Part shown: positions 7,471 through 19,819 of the stretch, piece after piece
Layout of the letters: each line of letters starts with the position of its first letter
How positions within the stretch are numbered: position 1 is the first letter of the stretch
Source of the DNA: CAZART01 sp964487555
GTDB lineage: Bacteria > Bacteroidota > Rhodothermia > Rhodothermales > VXPQ01
NCBI GenBank assembly: GCA_964487555.1
Contig: CAZART010000097.1
Span: 1-19,925, forward strand
Length of the DNA: 19,925 bases
Direction of reading: 5' to 3'
The notes under the pieces: generated by a model
Database searches by the model: none
What the model saw: the letters and a program-made list of their open reading frames with translations, nothing else
What the model was told of the DNA's origin: nothing
Made by a program: the position numbers and the translations under genes

Positions 7471-8913
7471 ATGACCCCTGCATCCCCCGACATCCAAATC
7501 ACCGAACGCCTGGGCGATTTACTGCACGGCGAGCTCATCGGCCGCAGCAACCCCGCCTACGACGAGGCACGTAAGGTCTATAACGGCATGATCGACCGCC
7601 GCCCCGCCGCCATCGCGCGATGCGCCGACGCGGCCGACGTCATCGCCGCCGTCAATTTCGCCCGGGAGAACGGCCTCCTCGTGGCGATCCGCGGCGGCGG
7701 ACACAACGGCGCCGGCCTTGGATCCTGCGACGACGGCCTCGTCATCGATCTCTCCCGCATGAACGGCGTACGCGTCGATCCCGACGCCGCGACCGTCCGC
7801 GCCGAAGGCGGATGCCTCTGGCGCGACGTCGATCACGCCACCCACGCCTTCGGAAAGGCCGTCCCGTCCGGCATCATCTCCACCACCGGCGTCGGCGGAC
7901 TCACCCTCGGCGGCGGACTCGGTAATCTCACCCGCACCTGCGGCCTCACCATCGACAACCTCCTCGAGGCCGACGTCGTCCTTGCCAACGGCAAGCTCGT
8001 CACGGCAAGCCCGCACGAGCACGCCGACCTGTTCTGGGCCCTCCGCGGCGGCGGCGGAAATTTCGGCGTCGTCACGTCCTTCCTCTTCCGCCTCCACGAC
8101 GTCCACACGATCGTCGGCGGGCCCACGTTCTGGCATCTCGATCGCGCCAAAGAGATGATGCAGTGGTACCGCGAATTCATCGTCGATGCGCCGGAAGAGC
8201 TGAACGGATGGTTCGCCTTCCTCACCGTCCCCCCCGTCGCCCCCTTCCCCGAAGAGCTGCACATGAAAAAAATGTGCGGCGTCCTCTGGTGCTACGCGGG
8301 CGACGCCGAGCGGGCCGACGAAGTCTTCCAGCCGGTCAAGGATCTGAACCCCGCCCTGTTCGGCATCCAGCCCATGCCGTTCCCGGCCCTGCAGAGCGCC
8401 TTCGACGCGCTGTTTCCGCACGGCCATCAGTGGTACTGGAAAGCCGATTTCTTTAGCGAGCTGCCGGATGAGGCCATCGACCGTCACGTCGAGTTCGCCC
8501 ATAAGCTGCCGACGCCGCAGTCGACCATGCATCTATACCCCATCAACGGGGCCGCCCACCGCGTCGGCAAGAAGGAGACCCCCTGGAGCTACCGCGACGC
8601 GCACTGGGGCCAGGTCATCGTCGGCGTCCATCCGGATCCGTCCCACAACGACACGATGATCGAGTGGGCTCGGGACTACTGGGACGCCGTCCACCCGTAC
8701 TCGGCCGGCGGCGCCTACCTCAACATGATTATGGACGAGGGCGAGGAACGCGTCCGCGCCTCCTACCGCGACAACTACGACCGGCTGGCGCGGATCAAGG
8801 CGATGTACGACCCCGACAATTTCTTCCGTGTAAACCAGAACATCAAACCGGAGGCTGCGCAACCGCAAGCGGGCAAAACCGGCGATTTCGTCAGCGGGCA
8901 GACGGTCGCGTGA
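7471..8913 (+). CDS. Berberine-bridge-enzyme-like FAD-linked oxidase
   Basis: A 480-residue FAD-binding PCMH oxidoreductase with a C-terminal BBE domain. The FAD domain has RCADAADVIAAVNFARENGL, VAIRGGGHNGAG with His78 in the position of the covalent 8-alpha histidyl-FAD link, and TLGGGLGNLTRTCGLTIDNL (146-164). The cysteine that gives plant BBEs a second FAD bond is Ile136 here (PSGIIST instead of PAGVCPT), so only mono-covalent flavin is expected. The BBE domain ends YDPDNFFRVNQNIKP. Such enzymes oxidise alcohols, sugars or small metabolites using oxygen; the substrate is unknown. No signal peptide is seen. A Shine-Dalgarno-like GAGGAA lies about 8 bases before the ATG. It is divergent from thiO, with a shared control region. 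Confidence 0.93.
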   Translation: MTPASPDIQITERLGDLLHGELIGRSNPAYDEARKVYNGMIDRRPAAIARCADAADVIAAVNFARENGLLVAIRGGGHNGAGLGSCDDGLVIDLSRMNGVRVDPDAATVRAEGGCLWRDVDHATHAFGKAVPSGIISTTGVGGLTLGGGLGNLTRTCGLTIDNLLEADVVLANGKLVTASPHEHADLFWALRGGGGNFGVVTSFLFRLHDVHTIVGGPTFWHLDRAKEMMQWYREFIVDAPEELNGWFAFLTVPPVAPFPEELHMKKMCGVLWCYAGDAERADEVFQPVKDLNPALFGIQPMPFPALQSAFDALFPHGHQWYWKADFFSELPDEAIDRHVEFAHKLPTPQSTMHLYPINGAAHRVGKKETPWSYRDAHWGQVIVGVHPDPSHNDTMIEWARDYWDAVHPYSAGGAYLNMIMDEGEERVRASYRDNYDRLARIKAMYDPDNFFRVNQNIKPEAAQPQAGKTGDFVSGQTVA

Positions 8914-8918
8914 TCGGT

Positions 8919-9020
8919 TCGGGGAAGAACGGTACCGGCTCCGCCGCGTCAAAGCGGCAAGCCGGTACCCTGTTTGAGGAGAACGGTCCGGGCTCCGCCG
9001 TATCAAAGCGACGAGCCCGT
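8919..9020. repeat. Two related hairpin repeats (REP/BIME-like), 54-bp period
   Basis: Two diverged copies of one palindromic unit just after the oxidase stop. Copy 1: stem GGTACCGGCT (8931-8940) with AGCCGGTACC (8960-8969), plus an inner GCCGC/GCGGC stem around GTCAAA. Copy 2: stem CGGGCTC (8989-8995) with GAGCCCG (9013-9019). The inner part (CTCCGCCG, then TCAAAGCG) is conserved while the outer stem changed on both arms, so pairing was kept. Either could terminate oxidase transcription. The rest of 8914-9116 contains no gene. Confidence 0.8.
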
Positions 9021-9116
9021 CATCGTGCATCGCCAACCGTGCGCCGCCGAACGCTCCGGCCGGCTCAACCGCCCAGTAGTACCTCGGCGCTCAATCACGA
9101 CCCATTCTTCCTCTTC

Positions 9117-9515
9117 ATGCCCCATTCCCCGCTCAACCGCGTCCTCGAAGTCTCTCTGTACGCCGACGACCTCGACGCCGCCGAGACCTTCTACACGGAC
9201 GTCCTGGGCCTCGGCGTGACGTCCCGGTTCGAAGACGCCGTCGCGTTTCAGTGCGGTGAGCAGGTGATCCTCGTTTTCGATCCGGGACGGTCGCGCTCGC
9301 CGAAGCGCAGCGTGCCGCCCCACGGCGCCGAGGGCGCCGGCCACCTCGCCTTCCCCATGTCCGAGGCGGATTTGCAGGCCTGGCGAGCGCACCTGCACAG
9401 CCGCGGCGTTGCGATCGAGCGCGAGGTGGTGTGGCGGGCGGGAACGTCGATCTATTTCCGCGACCCCGCAGGAAATCTGATCGAGTTCGCCCCGCCGGCG
9501 TTGTGGGACGGGTAG
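9117..9515 (+). CDS. VOC-superfamily (glyoxalase / bleomycin-resistance fold) protein
   Basis: A 132-residue single VOC module: VLEVSLYADDLDAAETFYTDVLGL (first beta-alpha-beta motif, residues 9-32), AGHLAFPMSEADL (second half, His76), and YFRDPAGNLIEF near the C-terminus with Glu123. The first metal-ligand position, often His, is Glu11 here, a substitution common in the LE-xx-LYxxDL subgroup. The family covers metal-dependent lyases, dioxygenases and antibiotic-binding proteins, so the exact reaction is open. The ATG at 9117 starts right at the fold; no ribosome-binding site is visible. A longer in-frame opening would read through the hairpin repeats and is not credible. Its last codons are part of a 41-bp repeat. 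Confidence 0.85.
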   Translation: MPHSPLNRVLEVSLYADDLDAAETFYTDVLGLGVTSRFEDAVAFQCGEQVILVFDPGRSRSPKRSVPPHGAEGAGHLAFPMSEADLQAWRAHLHSRGVAIEREVVWRAGTSIYFRDPAGNLIEFAPPALWDG

Positions 9516-9573
9516 CTCCGCTTCCCGCCACTGCTTGATTATTGTGGGACGAAAAATCCGCTTCCCGCCAGCG
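9501..9573. repeat. 41-bp tandem repeat including the VOC-gene stop, truncated by the gap
   Basis: TTGTGGGAC at 9501 recurs at 9542, and CCGCTTCCCGCCA at 9518-9530 recurs at 9558-9570 (period 41/40 bp). The first copy contains the last codons and stop of the VOC gene (TTG TGG GAC GGG TAG). Copy 1 can fold: GTGG-GA-CGGG (9503-9512) pairs with CCCGCCAC (9524-9531), followed by a T-rich stretch, so it may serve as a terminator. Copy 2 runs into the run of N, so the true array size is unknown. Confidence 0.8.
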
Positions 9574-9673
9574 NNNNNNNNNNNNNNNNNNNNNNNNNNN
9601 NNNNNNNNNNNNNNNNNNNNNNNNNNNNNNNNNNNNNNNNNNNNNNNNNNNNNNNNNNNNNNNNNNNNNNNNN
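9574..9673. other. Assembly gap (100 N)
   Basis: Exactly 100 N, the conventional placeholder for a scaffold gap of unknown length. It starts inside the 41-bp repeat and ends 26 bp before the kinase start, so the kinase promoter and possibly more repeat copies or another gene are hidden here. Confidence 0.97.
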
Positions 9674-9699
9674 CGCGATGAAGTAAACACCACGCGACC

Positions 9700-14316
<4,617 letters not shown>

Positions 14317-14404
14317 CCGGAATTGTGCATATTCCTCCGTAATCTTCGATATTGATCAGTTCAATCCCCCTATCTGTCGATCCAAAGGCTGCGGGTTCGC
14401 CCGC

Positions 14405-14410
14405 GGGAGG
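14405..14410 (+). promoter_or_regulatory. Strong Shine-Dalgarno before a TTG start
   Basis: GGGAGG lies 5 bases before TTG at 14416. It fixes the start of the DUF4242 gene at a TTG codon, because no ATG or GTG lies nearer to the conserved N-terminus. Confidence 0.7.
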
Positions 14411-14415
14411 TCCAA

Positions 14416-14682
14416 TTGCCACGCTATATCATTGAACGTGACGTCGGAACGATTTCACGCGACGAACTCGATAAGGCAGGCCGCCGATCCAACGAAGCCA
14501 TTGCCGGCATGACGGACGTGGTCTGGATCAAGAGCTACGTCTCCGAATCGGAAGGCAAAATCTACTGCGAGTACGACGCACCCAATCCGGAAGCCATCGT
14601 AGAGCACGCCCGGCGAGCCGGCCTCCCGGTCAACAAGATCTCGGAAGTCGCGCTCGAAGTGAGTCCCGATATGTTCGTGTAA
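14416..14682 (+). CDS. DUF4242 small protein
   Basis: An 88-residue protein of the DUF4242 family (the family of the nickel-binding protein SCO4226): PRYIIERDVG at the start, TDVVWIKSYVSESEGKIYCE in the middle, YDAPNPEAIVEHARRAGLPV, then ISEVALEV. The ferredoxin-like alpha/beta pattern with the W-xx-SYV and KIYC-Y segments is characteristic. The role in cells is unknown; members occur as small soluble proteins, some of which bind metal. It starts at TTG behind a good GGGAGG site. It lies 99 bp after the kinase gene, so co-transcription is possible but not shown. Confidence 0.85.
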   Translation: MPRYIIERDVGTISRDELDKAGRRSNEAIAGMTDVVWIKSYVSESEGKIYCEYDAPNPEAIVEHARRAGLPVNKISEVALEVSPDMFV

Positions 14683-14761
14683 ATGCGAACGGCCTCGGAT
14701 GGAGCACCAACAGGCCTCGGGCGAAGCGCGGGGCGCCGCGCAGGCGGCCACGGGCAAGGTT

Positions 14762-14929
14762 GGGCGGACCACAGGCGATAATGGCGGGCCACAGGCTTTG
14801 ATGGACGGGCCACAGGCGATGATGGACGGGCCACGGGCGATGATGGGCGGACCACAGGCGATTATGGGCGGGCCGCCGGCGATGACGGGCGGGCCGCCGG
14901 CAAATGATAGGCGGGCCTGCGGCAATGAC
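14762..14929. repeat. 21-bp minisatellite, eight units
   Basis: Eight units based on GGGCGGGCCACAGGCGATGAT, with lengths 21, 20, 21, 21, 21, 21, 22 and 21. Variation is mostly in the ACA/GCC triplet and the last codon-like positions. It fills most of the 320-bp space (14683-15002) between the DUF4242 gene and the sugar dehydrogenase. Frames on both strands are open through it (7-residue periodicity), but unit 2 is one base short and unit 7 one base long, which argues against coding constraint. Confidence 0.9.
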
Positions 14930-15002
14930 TTGCGACTCTAGGAAGAGTCCGATATCCTCTGACATCGATTCTTCACCTCCGAGTCAACGTACAGCCCGTT
15001 CA

Positions 15003-16535
15003 GTGATATTCTCGCGGAAGTCAAGCCTCTCCTATCTACGTGATCTGTCGCTGCCGTCTGCGGCCGTTTTTGTCGCCATCCTCCTTCCGGCTGCCCTCTC
15101 TACGGCTCCCTACGCGGCGGCGCAGAGCGTGCCGGAGGGCTTTTCGGTGGATGTCGTCCATCCTCGACCCGGCGAGAAGTCGATGGGTTTTGCGTTGCTT
15201 CCCGACGACCGCATCTTCGTTGTCGGGCACCAGAACGGTGAAGTACGGCTGCTGGTCGATGGCGACATGAAGACCGAACCCGTCGCGATGATTCCGGATC
15301 TCGCCATCTCGTCAGAGCGCGGGCTTCTCGGCATCGCCGTCGATCCCGACTTTCCCGATTCCAATCACGTCTATCTCTTCTACACGAGCAATACGGGCTT
15401 TAACCGCGTCTCCAAATTTCGCGTGGATGGCGACGTCGCCGACGCCCGCTCTAGCGACCTGACCATTGATCTTGCGTCGGAAGACGTCATACTGGAGCTG
15501 CCGGATGAATCCCAGTATCACAACGGCGGCACGATCCGATTCGGCCGCGACAAGACGCTCTACGTAAGCCACGGCGAGGACGAGAGGTGGAAAGAATACG
15601 AGGAGCCGTACATGCAGGATCTATCGAACCCCTATGGAAAGATCCTGCGGATCAACCGCGACGGCACCGTGCCGGACGACAACCCGGCATTTCCCGATGA
15701 AGGATCCGATCGCCTGCCGGAAATATTCGCGATCGGCCTTCGCAATCCGTTCCGATTTGCCATCGATCCGCACACGGACCGCCTCTTTATCGGCGACGTC
15801 GGCACGAACATCAGAGAAGAGTTAAATCTGTCGACCGGAGGCGAAAACTTCGGCTATCCACGCCACGAAGGGAAGACCTTCTTCCAGGAGACCTATGCGA
15901 TCATTGCACCCCAGCCGACGCCGCCGATATTCGACTACGAATACAGCAGGCCGAGCCGGCGGTCGGCGATCGCACTCGCCACGTATCGGCCGAAAAACCC
16001 TCGCCTCGACGTTAGCTTTCCTGCTCAGTTCGACGGCGTCCATTTCTACGCCGACTACTTCGCGGACGCGTTAAATTATCTCCAGCCGGACGGGTCGGAC
16101 GGATGGGAAAGCCGTCTCTTCGGATCGGGATTCAAAAATCTGACCGACGCCGCCGTGGGACCGGATGGAAGCCTCTACCTGATATCGTACAACGGCCCGC
16201 TTCGAAGAATTTCGTACGAGCGCGCCGGGACGGGCGTTGAAGATGAGCCCGTCGCTTCCGATTTCGAGCTGCGTCAGAACTATCCCAACCCGTTCGACCG
16301 CACGACGACGATCGCCTATCAAATCGACGTGGCGGCGACGGTAGTGCTCGAAGTGTTCGACCTCCTGGGGCGCCGCGTCCGCACGCTCGTCGATGAGCGA
16401 CAGCCGGCCGGCATTCATGCCGCACGTTTCGACGCCCGGGGCCTCGCCCCCGGCACGTATACCTACCGGCTCCGGGCCGGCGGCATGACGGAGACCAGAA
16501 TGATGATCCGCCTGCCGGAAGATGTCCAAAATTGA
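15003..16535 (+). CDS. Secreted PQQ-type glucose/sorbosone dehydrogenase with T9SS sorting domain
   Basis: A 510-residue secreted oxidoreductase. The GTG at 15003 gives a clean signal peptide (Arg/Lys-rich start, hydrophobic core, cleavage near AYAAA-QSV style site at residue 40: APYAAA then QS). The beta-propeller of the soluble aldose/sorbosone dehydrogenase family follows: RGLLGIAVDPDFP, the active-site-like His173 in YHNGGTIRFG, NPYGKILRINRDG, GLRNPFRFAID (Arg247-Asn248) and GGENFGYP. From about residue 417 there is a T9SS type-A sorting domain: FELRQNYPNPFDRTTTIAY, then VFDLLGRRV, GTYTYRLRA. It should oxidise sugars with PQQ outside the cell or on its surface. An earlier ATG at 14904 would translate the minisatellite and is rejected. 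The stop is convergent with the receptor gene. Confidence 0.92.
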   Translation: MIFSRKSSLSYLRDLSLPSAAVFVAILLPAALSTAPYAAAQSVPEGFSVDVVHPRPGEKSMGFALLPDDRIFVVGHQNGEVRLLVDGDMKTEPVAMIPDLAISSERGLLGIAVDPDFPDSNHVYLFYTSNTGFNRVSKFRVDGDVADARSSDLTIDLASEDVILELPDESQYHNGGTIRFGRDKTLYVSHGEDERWKEYEEPYMQDLSNPYGKILRINRDGTVPDDNPAFPDEGSDRLPEIFAIGLRNPFRFAIDPHTDRLFIGDVGTNIREELNLSTGGENFGYPRHEGKTFFQETYAIIAPQPTPPIFDYEYSRPSRRSAIALATYRPKNPRLDVSFPAQFDGVHFYADYFADALNYLQPDGSDGWESRLFGSGFKNLTDAAVGPDGSLYLISYNGPLRRISYERAGTGVEDEPVASDFELRQNYPNPFDRTTTIAYQIDVAATVVLEVFDLLGRRVRTLVDERQPAGIHAARFDARGLAPGTYTYRLRAGGMTETRMMIRLPEDVQN

Positions 16536-16639
16536 CGTCGTCGTCGTCCGCGAAGCGCTCGGATTGACCATCCGCTTCTTCCCTCGCCGGATACGCCGGA
16601 AGCGACGGGGAACACGCGGATGTCGCGAGGAAGCGGCCG

Positions 16640-18592
16640 TCACTGGATGTAACGAATTCGCAGGAGCCACCAGCGCGGAAGGGACGGAGCGTCGAACACC
16701 TCACTGTACGTCCGATCGAAGAGGTTTCGGAGCTCGACGGAGCCTTGAAGGATGCCGGTTCCGGCGTTGAGGGCGTAGCCGGTTCGGACATGGACGACCG
16801 TGTATGCGTCGCCGGCCAGCGGGTCGCGATAGAGAGCCTGCAATCCCCCGAAGGATTTACCGCTTGAAAACGTCATCGCCAATTGGGCGATGTGACGCGC
16901 GTTCGTAAGGGCGTACTTGTAATCTACCGCTTCATCGAGAGCGCCGAGATCGGCGTCGAGCAGCGTGTAGGCGGCGTCGGCGCGCAGCCGGCTCGCACCG
17001 AGGGACCGCTGTATAGAGGCGTCCACCTCGAGCCCGGCCGTCCGGACGTTGTGGAGATTGCGGGCGAGAAAGATGGTGTCGGCCGGGCTGAGGCGGGCGT
17101 AGTCGATGAGATCGCTCGTATATCGGAGAAAGCCGGTCGCATGGAGCGCGACGCCCTCCTCGGGGTAGAGCGATGCGCCGGCCTCATACGACCAGGCCCG
17201 CTCGGGATGGAGGTTCGGATTGCCGACGCTCTGACCACGAGGCCGTGCCAGCGTCGTGTTGAAGAAACGCTCGATGTAGTTGGGCGAGCGAACAGCCCGC
17301 CCTGCCACGGCGTGCAGGCCGAATCCGCCGCCGTACAGGACGGCGGCCAGCTGCGGCGTGAAGGCCGTGCCGAAGGCCTCATCGTAGTCGAAGCGGGCGC
17401 TTCCGGTTACCGACAGGGGCGGGCGGGGCTGCCATCGAAGACTGTAGAAGGCACCCGCCGCCGCGTCGCTGTGCCGCCCGAGATTATTGCTGTCGATGGC
17501 GCGCCAGGTTGCGGCGGCGCCGGCCGTCATCATTAGCGCGGGCGAGATCTCGCGTACCGCGAATCCGTGAATCTGACCGAGGCGGCTTCTATGCTCGTTC
17601 GCCGGGGTCATCGGATTGTAGACGTACCGATCGTCATGCTGCTTCAGCCCGCCCTGCACCCGCCAGTAGGTCGCACCGCGCGGTGCATCGACCCCGGCGT
17701 GAATCCAGAGGGTTTCCGTCCGCTCGCGGGCCGTATCGCTGACAAACGGCGTATAGTAATGATAGGCGCCGAAATCGCGGCGGTCTCGGCCGGCGCGCGC
17801 GGTGATTCGCCGGCCGCCGACATGTTGAGTGACGGCCATGGTCTGCGCATTCCGCTCGAAATCGCTTCGAACGGGGCCGGACGGGCCGACGACGGGGCGC
17901 CCTTCGCGGTCGGTGATCTGCGGGCCGTCGGCGCCCTCGAAGGCGCCGGCCAGACTGACGTGTCGATCACGCGATCGCGGGCGCACGGCGCCGTCGATGC
18001 CGTACAGCCCATGGCGTCCGCCGAGCGCCCGCGCGTCCACTTCGAGCCGCGCCGCGGCGCGTTCGGCGACCGGACGAAGGCCGTGAAGGCCTGCGTGGGT
18101 AAAAAGCTGGATCACTCCGCCGAGGGCATCCGGCCCGTACACGGCGGCGGCCGGCCCACGCACCACCTCTACGCGGGCGATCTCGGACATCGGCACCGGC
18201 AGATCCGAAAGAAAATGACCGGTCATCGGATCGTTCAGCCGAAGTCCATCCAGGAGCACGAGCACGCCGTTAAACGTGGATCCACGCATCGAGACGTCAC
18301 TCTGCACGCCGAAACCGCCCCGTGAAATCACCTCGACGCCGGCGACGGTCCGCAGCAGCTCGTCGTATCCGGATATCGGCAGGCGCTCGAGATCGGCCGC
18401 GGTCCAGACGGCTACGCGGCGGCCGGACAGCGTGACGTGCTCGGGATATCGGTTCGCCGTCACGACAATCGAATCGGGCAACTCGCCTCTCATTATCTCA
18501 TCCTGCGCCCGGGCCGTCGGAACGGTCGTCAGGGCGTAGACCGCCCCGATCGCAAGTACCGACAGGATGGTATAGAAGAAGCGCGGGGACAT
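16640..18592 (-). CDS. TonB-dependent outer-membrane receptor (BtuB/SusC-like)
   Basis: A 650-residue TonB-dependent receptor. The ATG at 18592 precedes a clear signal peptide (MSPRFFYTILSVLAIGAVYA, cleavage near ARA-QDE). The plug domain runs VVTANRYPEHV, ISGYDELLRTVAGVEVISR, DVSMRGSTFNGVLVLLDGLR and IARVEVVRGPAAAVYGPDAL. A long beta-barrel follows with alternating polar/aromatic strands, ending RNLFDRTYSEVFDAPSLPRW. There is no N-terminal CarboxypepD-like domain and no SusD partner next to it. The plug resembles vitamin B12/metal-chelate receptors more than SusC, but the substrate cannot be told. It converges on the sugar dehydrogenase (104 bp between stops, no clear terminator) and is divergent from the DadA-like gene. 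Confidence 0.92.
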   Translation of the reverse strand: MSPRFFYTILSVLAIGAVYALTTVPTARAQDEIMRGELPDSIVVTANRYPEHVTLSGRRVAVWTAADLERLPISGYDELLRTVAGVEVISRGGFGVQSDVSMRGSTFNGVLVLLDGLRLNDPMTGHFLSDLPVPMSEIARVEVVRGPAAAVYGPDALGGVIQLFTHAGLHGLRPVAERAAARLEVDARALGGRHGLYGIDGAVRPRSRDRHVSLAGAFEGADGPQITDREGRPVVGPSGPVRSDFERNAQTMAVTQHVGGRRITARAGRDRRDFGAYHYYTPFVSDTARERTETLWIHAGVDAPRGATYWRVQGGLKQHDDRYVYNPMTPANEHRSRLGQIHGFAVREISPALMMTAGAAATWRAIDSNNLGRHSDAAAGAFYSLRWQPRPPLSVTGSARFDYDEAFGTAFTPQLAAVLYGGGFGLHAVAGRAVRSPNYIERFFNTTLARPRGQSVGNPNLHPERAWSYEAGASLYPEEGVALHATGFLRYTSDLIDYARLSPADTIFLARNLHNVRTAGLEVDASIQRSLGASRLRADAAYTLLDADLGALDEAVDYKYALTNARHIAQLAMTFSSGKSFGGLQALYRDPLAGDAYTVVHVRTGYALNAGTGILQGSVELRNLFDRTYSEVFDAPSLPRWWLLRIRYIQ

Positions 18593-18760
18593 GATGTCGT
18601 TTTGCCGTATTCGACGTCGCATCGCCAAACTAAGCGTTGCTGCGGGCTGCTTCAATGCGTCTCACGCGCTCGATCTTCGATCGGGCGGCCGGCGGTGGCG
18701 GATCAATTCGAATGAAATAGGATACACGCGGCTGCTTCGCCTGCCAATGCATCGATCCTC
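18593..18760. promoter_or_regulatory. Divergent promoter region, receptor / DadA-like gene
   Basis: 168 bp between two divergent starts. It should hold both promoters. A relatively AT-rich patch around 18706-18726 is the only candidate core element for the plus-strand gene. I see no palindrome or riboswitch. Confidence 0.4.
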
Positions 18761-19819
18761 ATGCCCGACTTCGATTTCATCGTTGCCGGCGCCGGCCTCG
18801 CCGGTGCATGCGCCGCCCTGACGCTGGGTGAGCATGGATCCGTGCTGGTCGTCGAGCGCGATGCCCCGGCCGCGGGCGGATCCGGAGCGGCCGCCGGCAT
18901 GGTCAATCCGATTCTCGGCTTGCGGGCGCGTCCGGTCTGGCGGCTCGACGAGGCGCTCGACGCTTTCGATGCTCTCGTGACGAGGGCCGGCGCCGACGAT
19001 CTGTATCGGCGCCGCCCGACGCTGCGACCTGCTTACGGTGAAGCGCAGGTCGAACGGTTTCAGCAGTCGGCGGAGGAATTGCCCGAGCACGCGAGGTGGA
19101 TTTCGACGGCTGATTGTGCCGAACACTATCCCGCGGTCACAGCACCTGATGGCGGCCTGCTCATCACGACGGGCGGCGCCGTAGATCTACCGGGACTGGT
19201 CGGCCGCATCCTCGCGGCCGCCGAAAGCAAGGGCACCGTCTTGCGCGTTGGCGCAGCCGTTACCGGATGGGATGAAGGCGGCATCACGCTCGACAGTGGC
19301 GGCCGGATAAGCGGCGGGAAGATGATCCTCTCCCTGGGCCGCGGCTATGCGCGCTTTCCGGAGCTCGAACGACTGAGGCTCCATCAGGTCAAGGGTCAGA
19401 CGATCCGCCTTTCGCGGCCGAAAGACCTTCCGGACGACCTGCCCCACCTCGCCGGCCGGGGCTACGTCGCCCACGAGGACGGCGCGCTCGTGGCGGGCAG
19501 CACGTACGAGCACGATTTCGACCACCTCATGCCGACCGAGCTCCAGACGTCTGCGATTCTTCAGAAAACCACCCGCATGCTGCCGGCTCTCGCCGGGTCC
19601 GAGGTGCTGCAGGCCCGCGCAGGCGTGCGGGTGACGGTGCCCGGCATCCGCCTGCCGATGGTCGGGCCTCTACCCGGCTCAAAAAACGTGTGGATCTTCA
19701 CCGGCTTCGGCGCTAAGGGCCTGCTCACCGCTCCGCCGGCCGCCCGCGAGCTGCCGGTCTATTTCGAGGATCCCGAGCAGATTCCGCGAGAGACGCGCGT
19801 GCGCCTGGCGAAACGATAG
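18761..19819 (+). CDS. FAD-dependent oxidoreductase, DAO/DadA-like
   Basis: A 352-residue amino-acid-oxidase-type flavoprotein. It opens with the dinucleotide motif FIVAGAGLAGACAALTLGE (5-23), then SGAAAGMVNPILGLRARPVW, which matches the GGLYNPVVLKRFTPVW-type segment I recall from a DadA-like family common in Bacteroidota. Later come VKGQTIRL, DGALVAGSTYEHDFD, QARAGVRVTVPGIRLPMVG and GFGAKGLLTAPPAAREL, all expected near the flavin. It is complete and probably cytoplasmic. It likely dehydrogenates an amine or amino acid; the substrate is unknown, and it is distinct from the thiO of this window. Start ATG at 18761. Its last codons (RLAKR-stop) are the first unit of the following repeat array. 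Confidence 0.88.
   Translation: MPDFDFIVAGAGLAGACAALTLGEHGSVLVVERDAPAAGGSGAAAGMVNPILGLRARPVWRLDEALDAFDALVTRAGADDLYRRRPTLRPAYGEAQVERFQQSAEELPEHARWISTADCAEHYPAVTAPDGGLLITTGGAVDLPGLVGRILAAAESKGTVLRVGAAVTGWDEGGITLDSGGRISGGKMILSLGRGYARFPELERLRLHQVKGQTIRLSRPKDLPDDLPHLAGRGYVAHEDGALVAGSTYEHDFDHLMPTELQTSAILQKTTRMLPALAGSEVLQARAGVRVTVPGIRLPMVGPLPGSKNVWIFTGFGAKGLLTAPPAARELPVYFEDPEQIPRETRVRLAKR

Noticed and set aside
14699..14941. Small repeat protein encoded by the 21-bp array
   Set aside because: No ribosome-binding site, units of 20 and 22 bp shift the phase, and the opposite strand is equally open; better explained as a minisatellite.
16536..16639. Bidirectional terminator between the dehydrogenase and receptor
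   Set aside because: Only a weak CGCTTC/GAAGCG pairing with a long loop and no T-tract; not enough to annotate.
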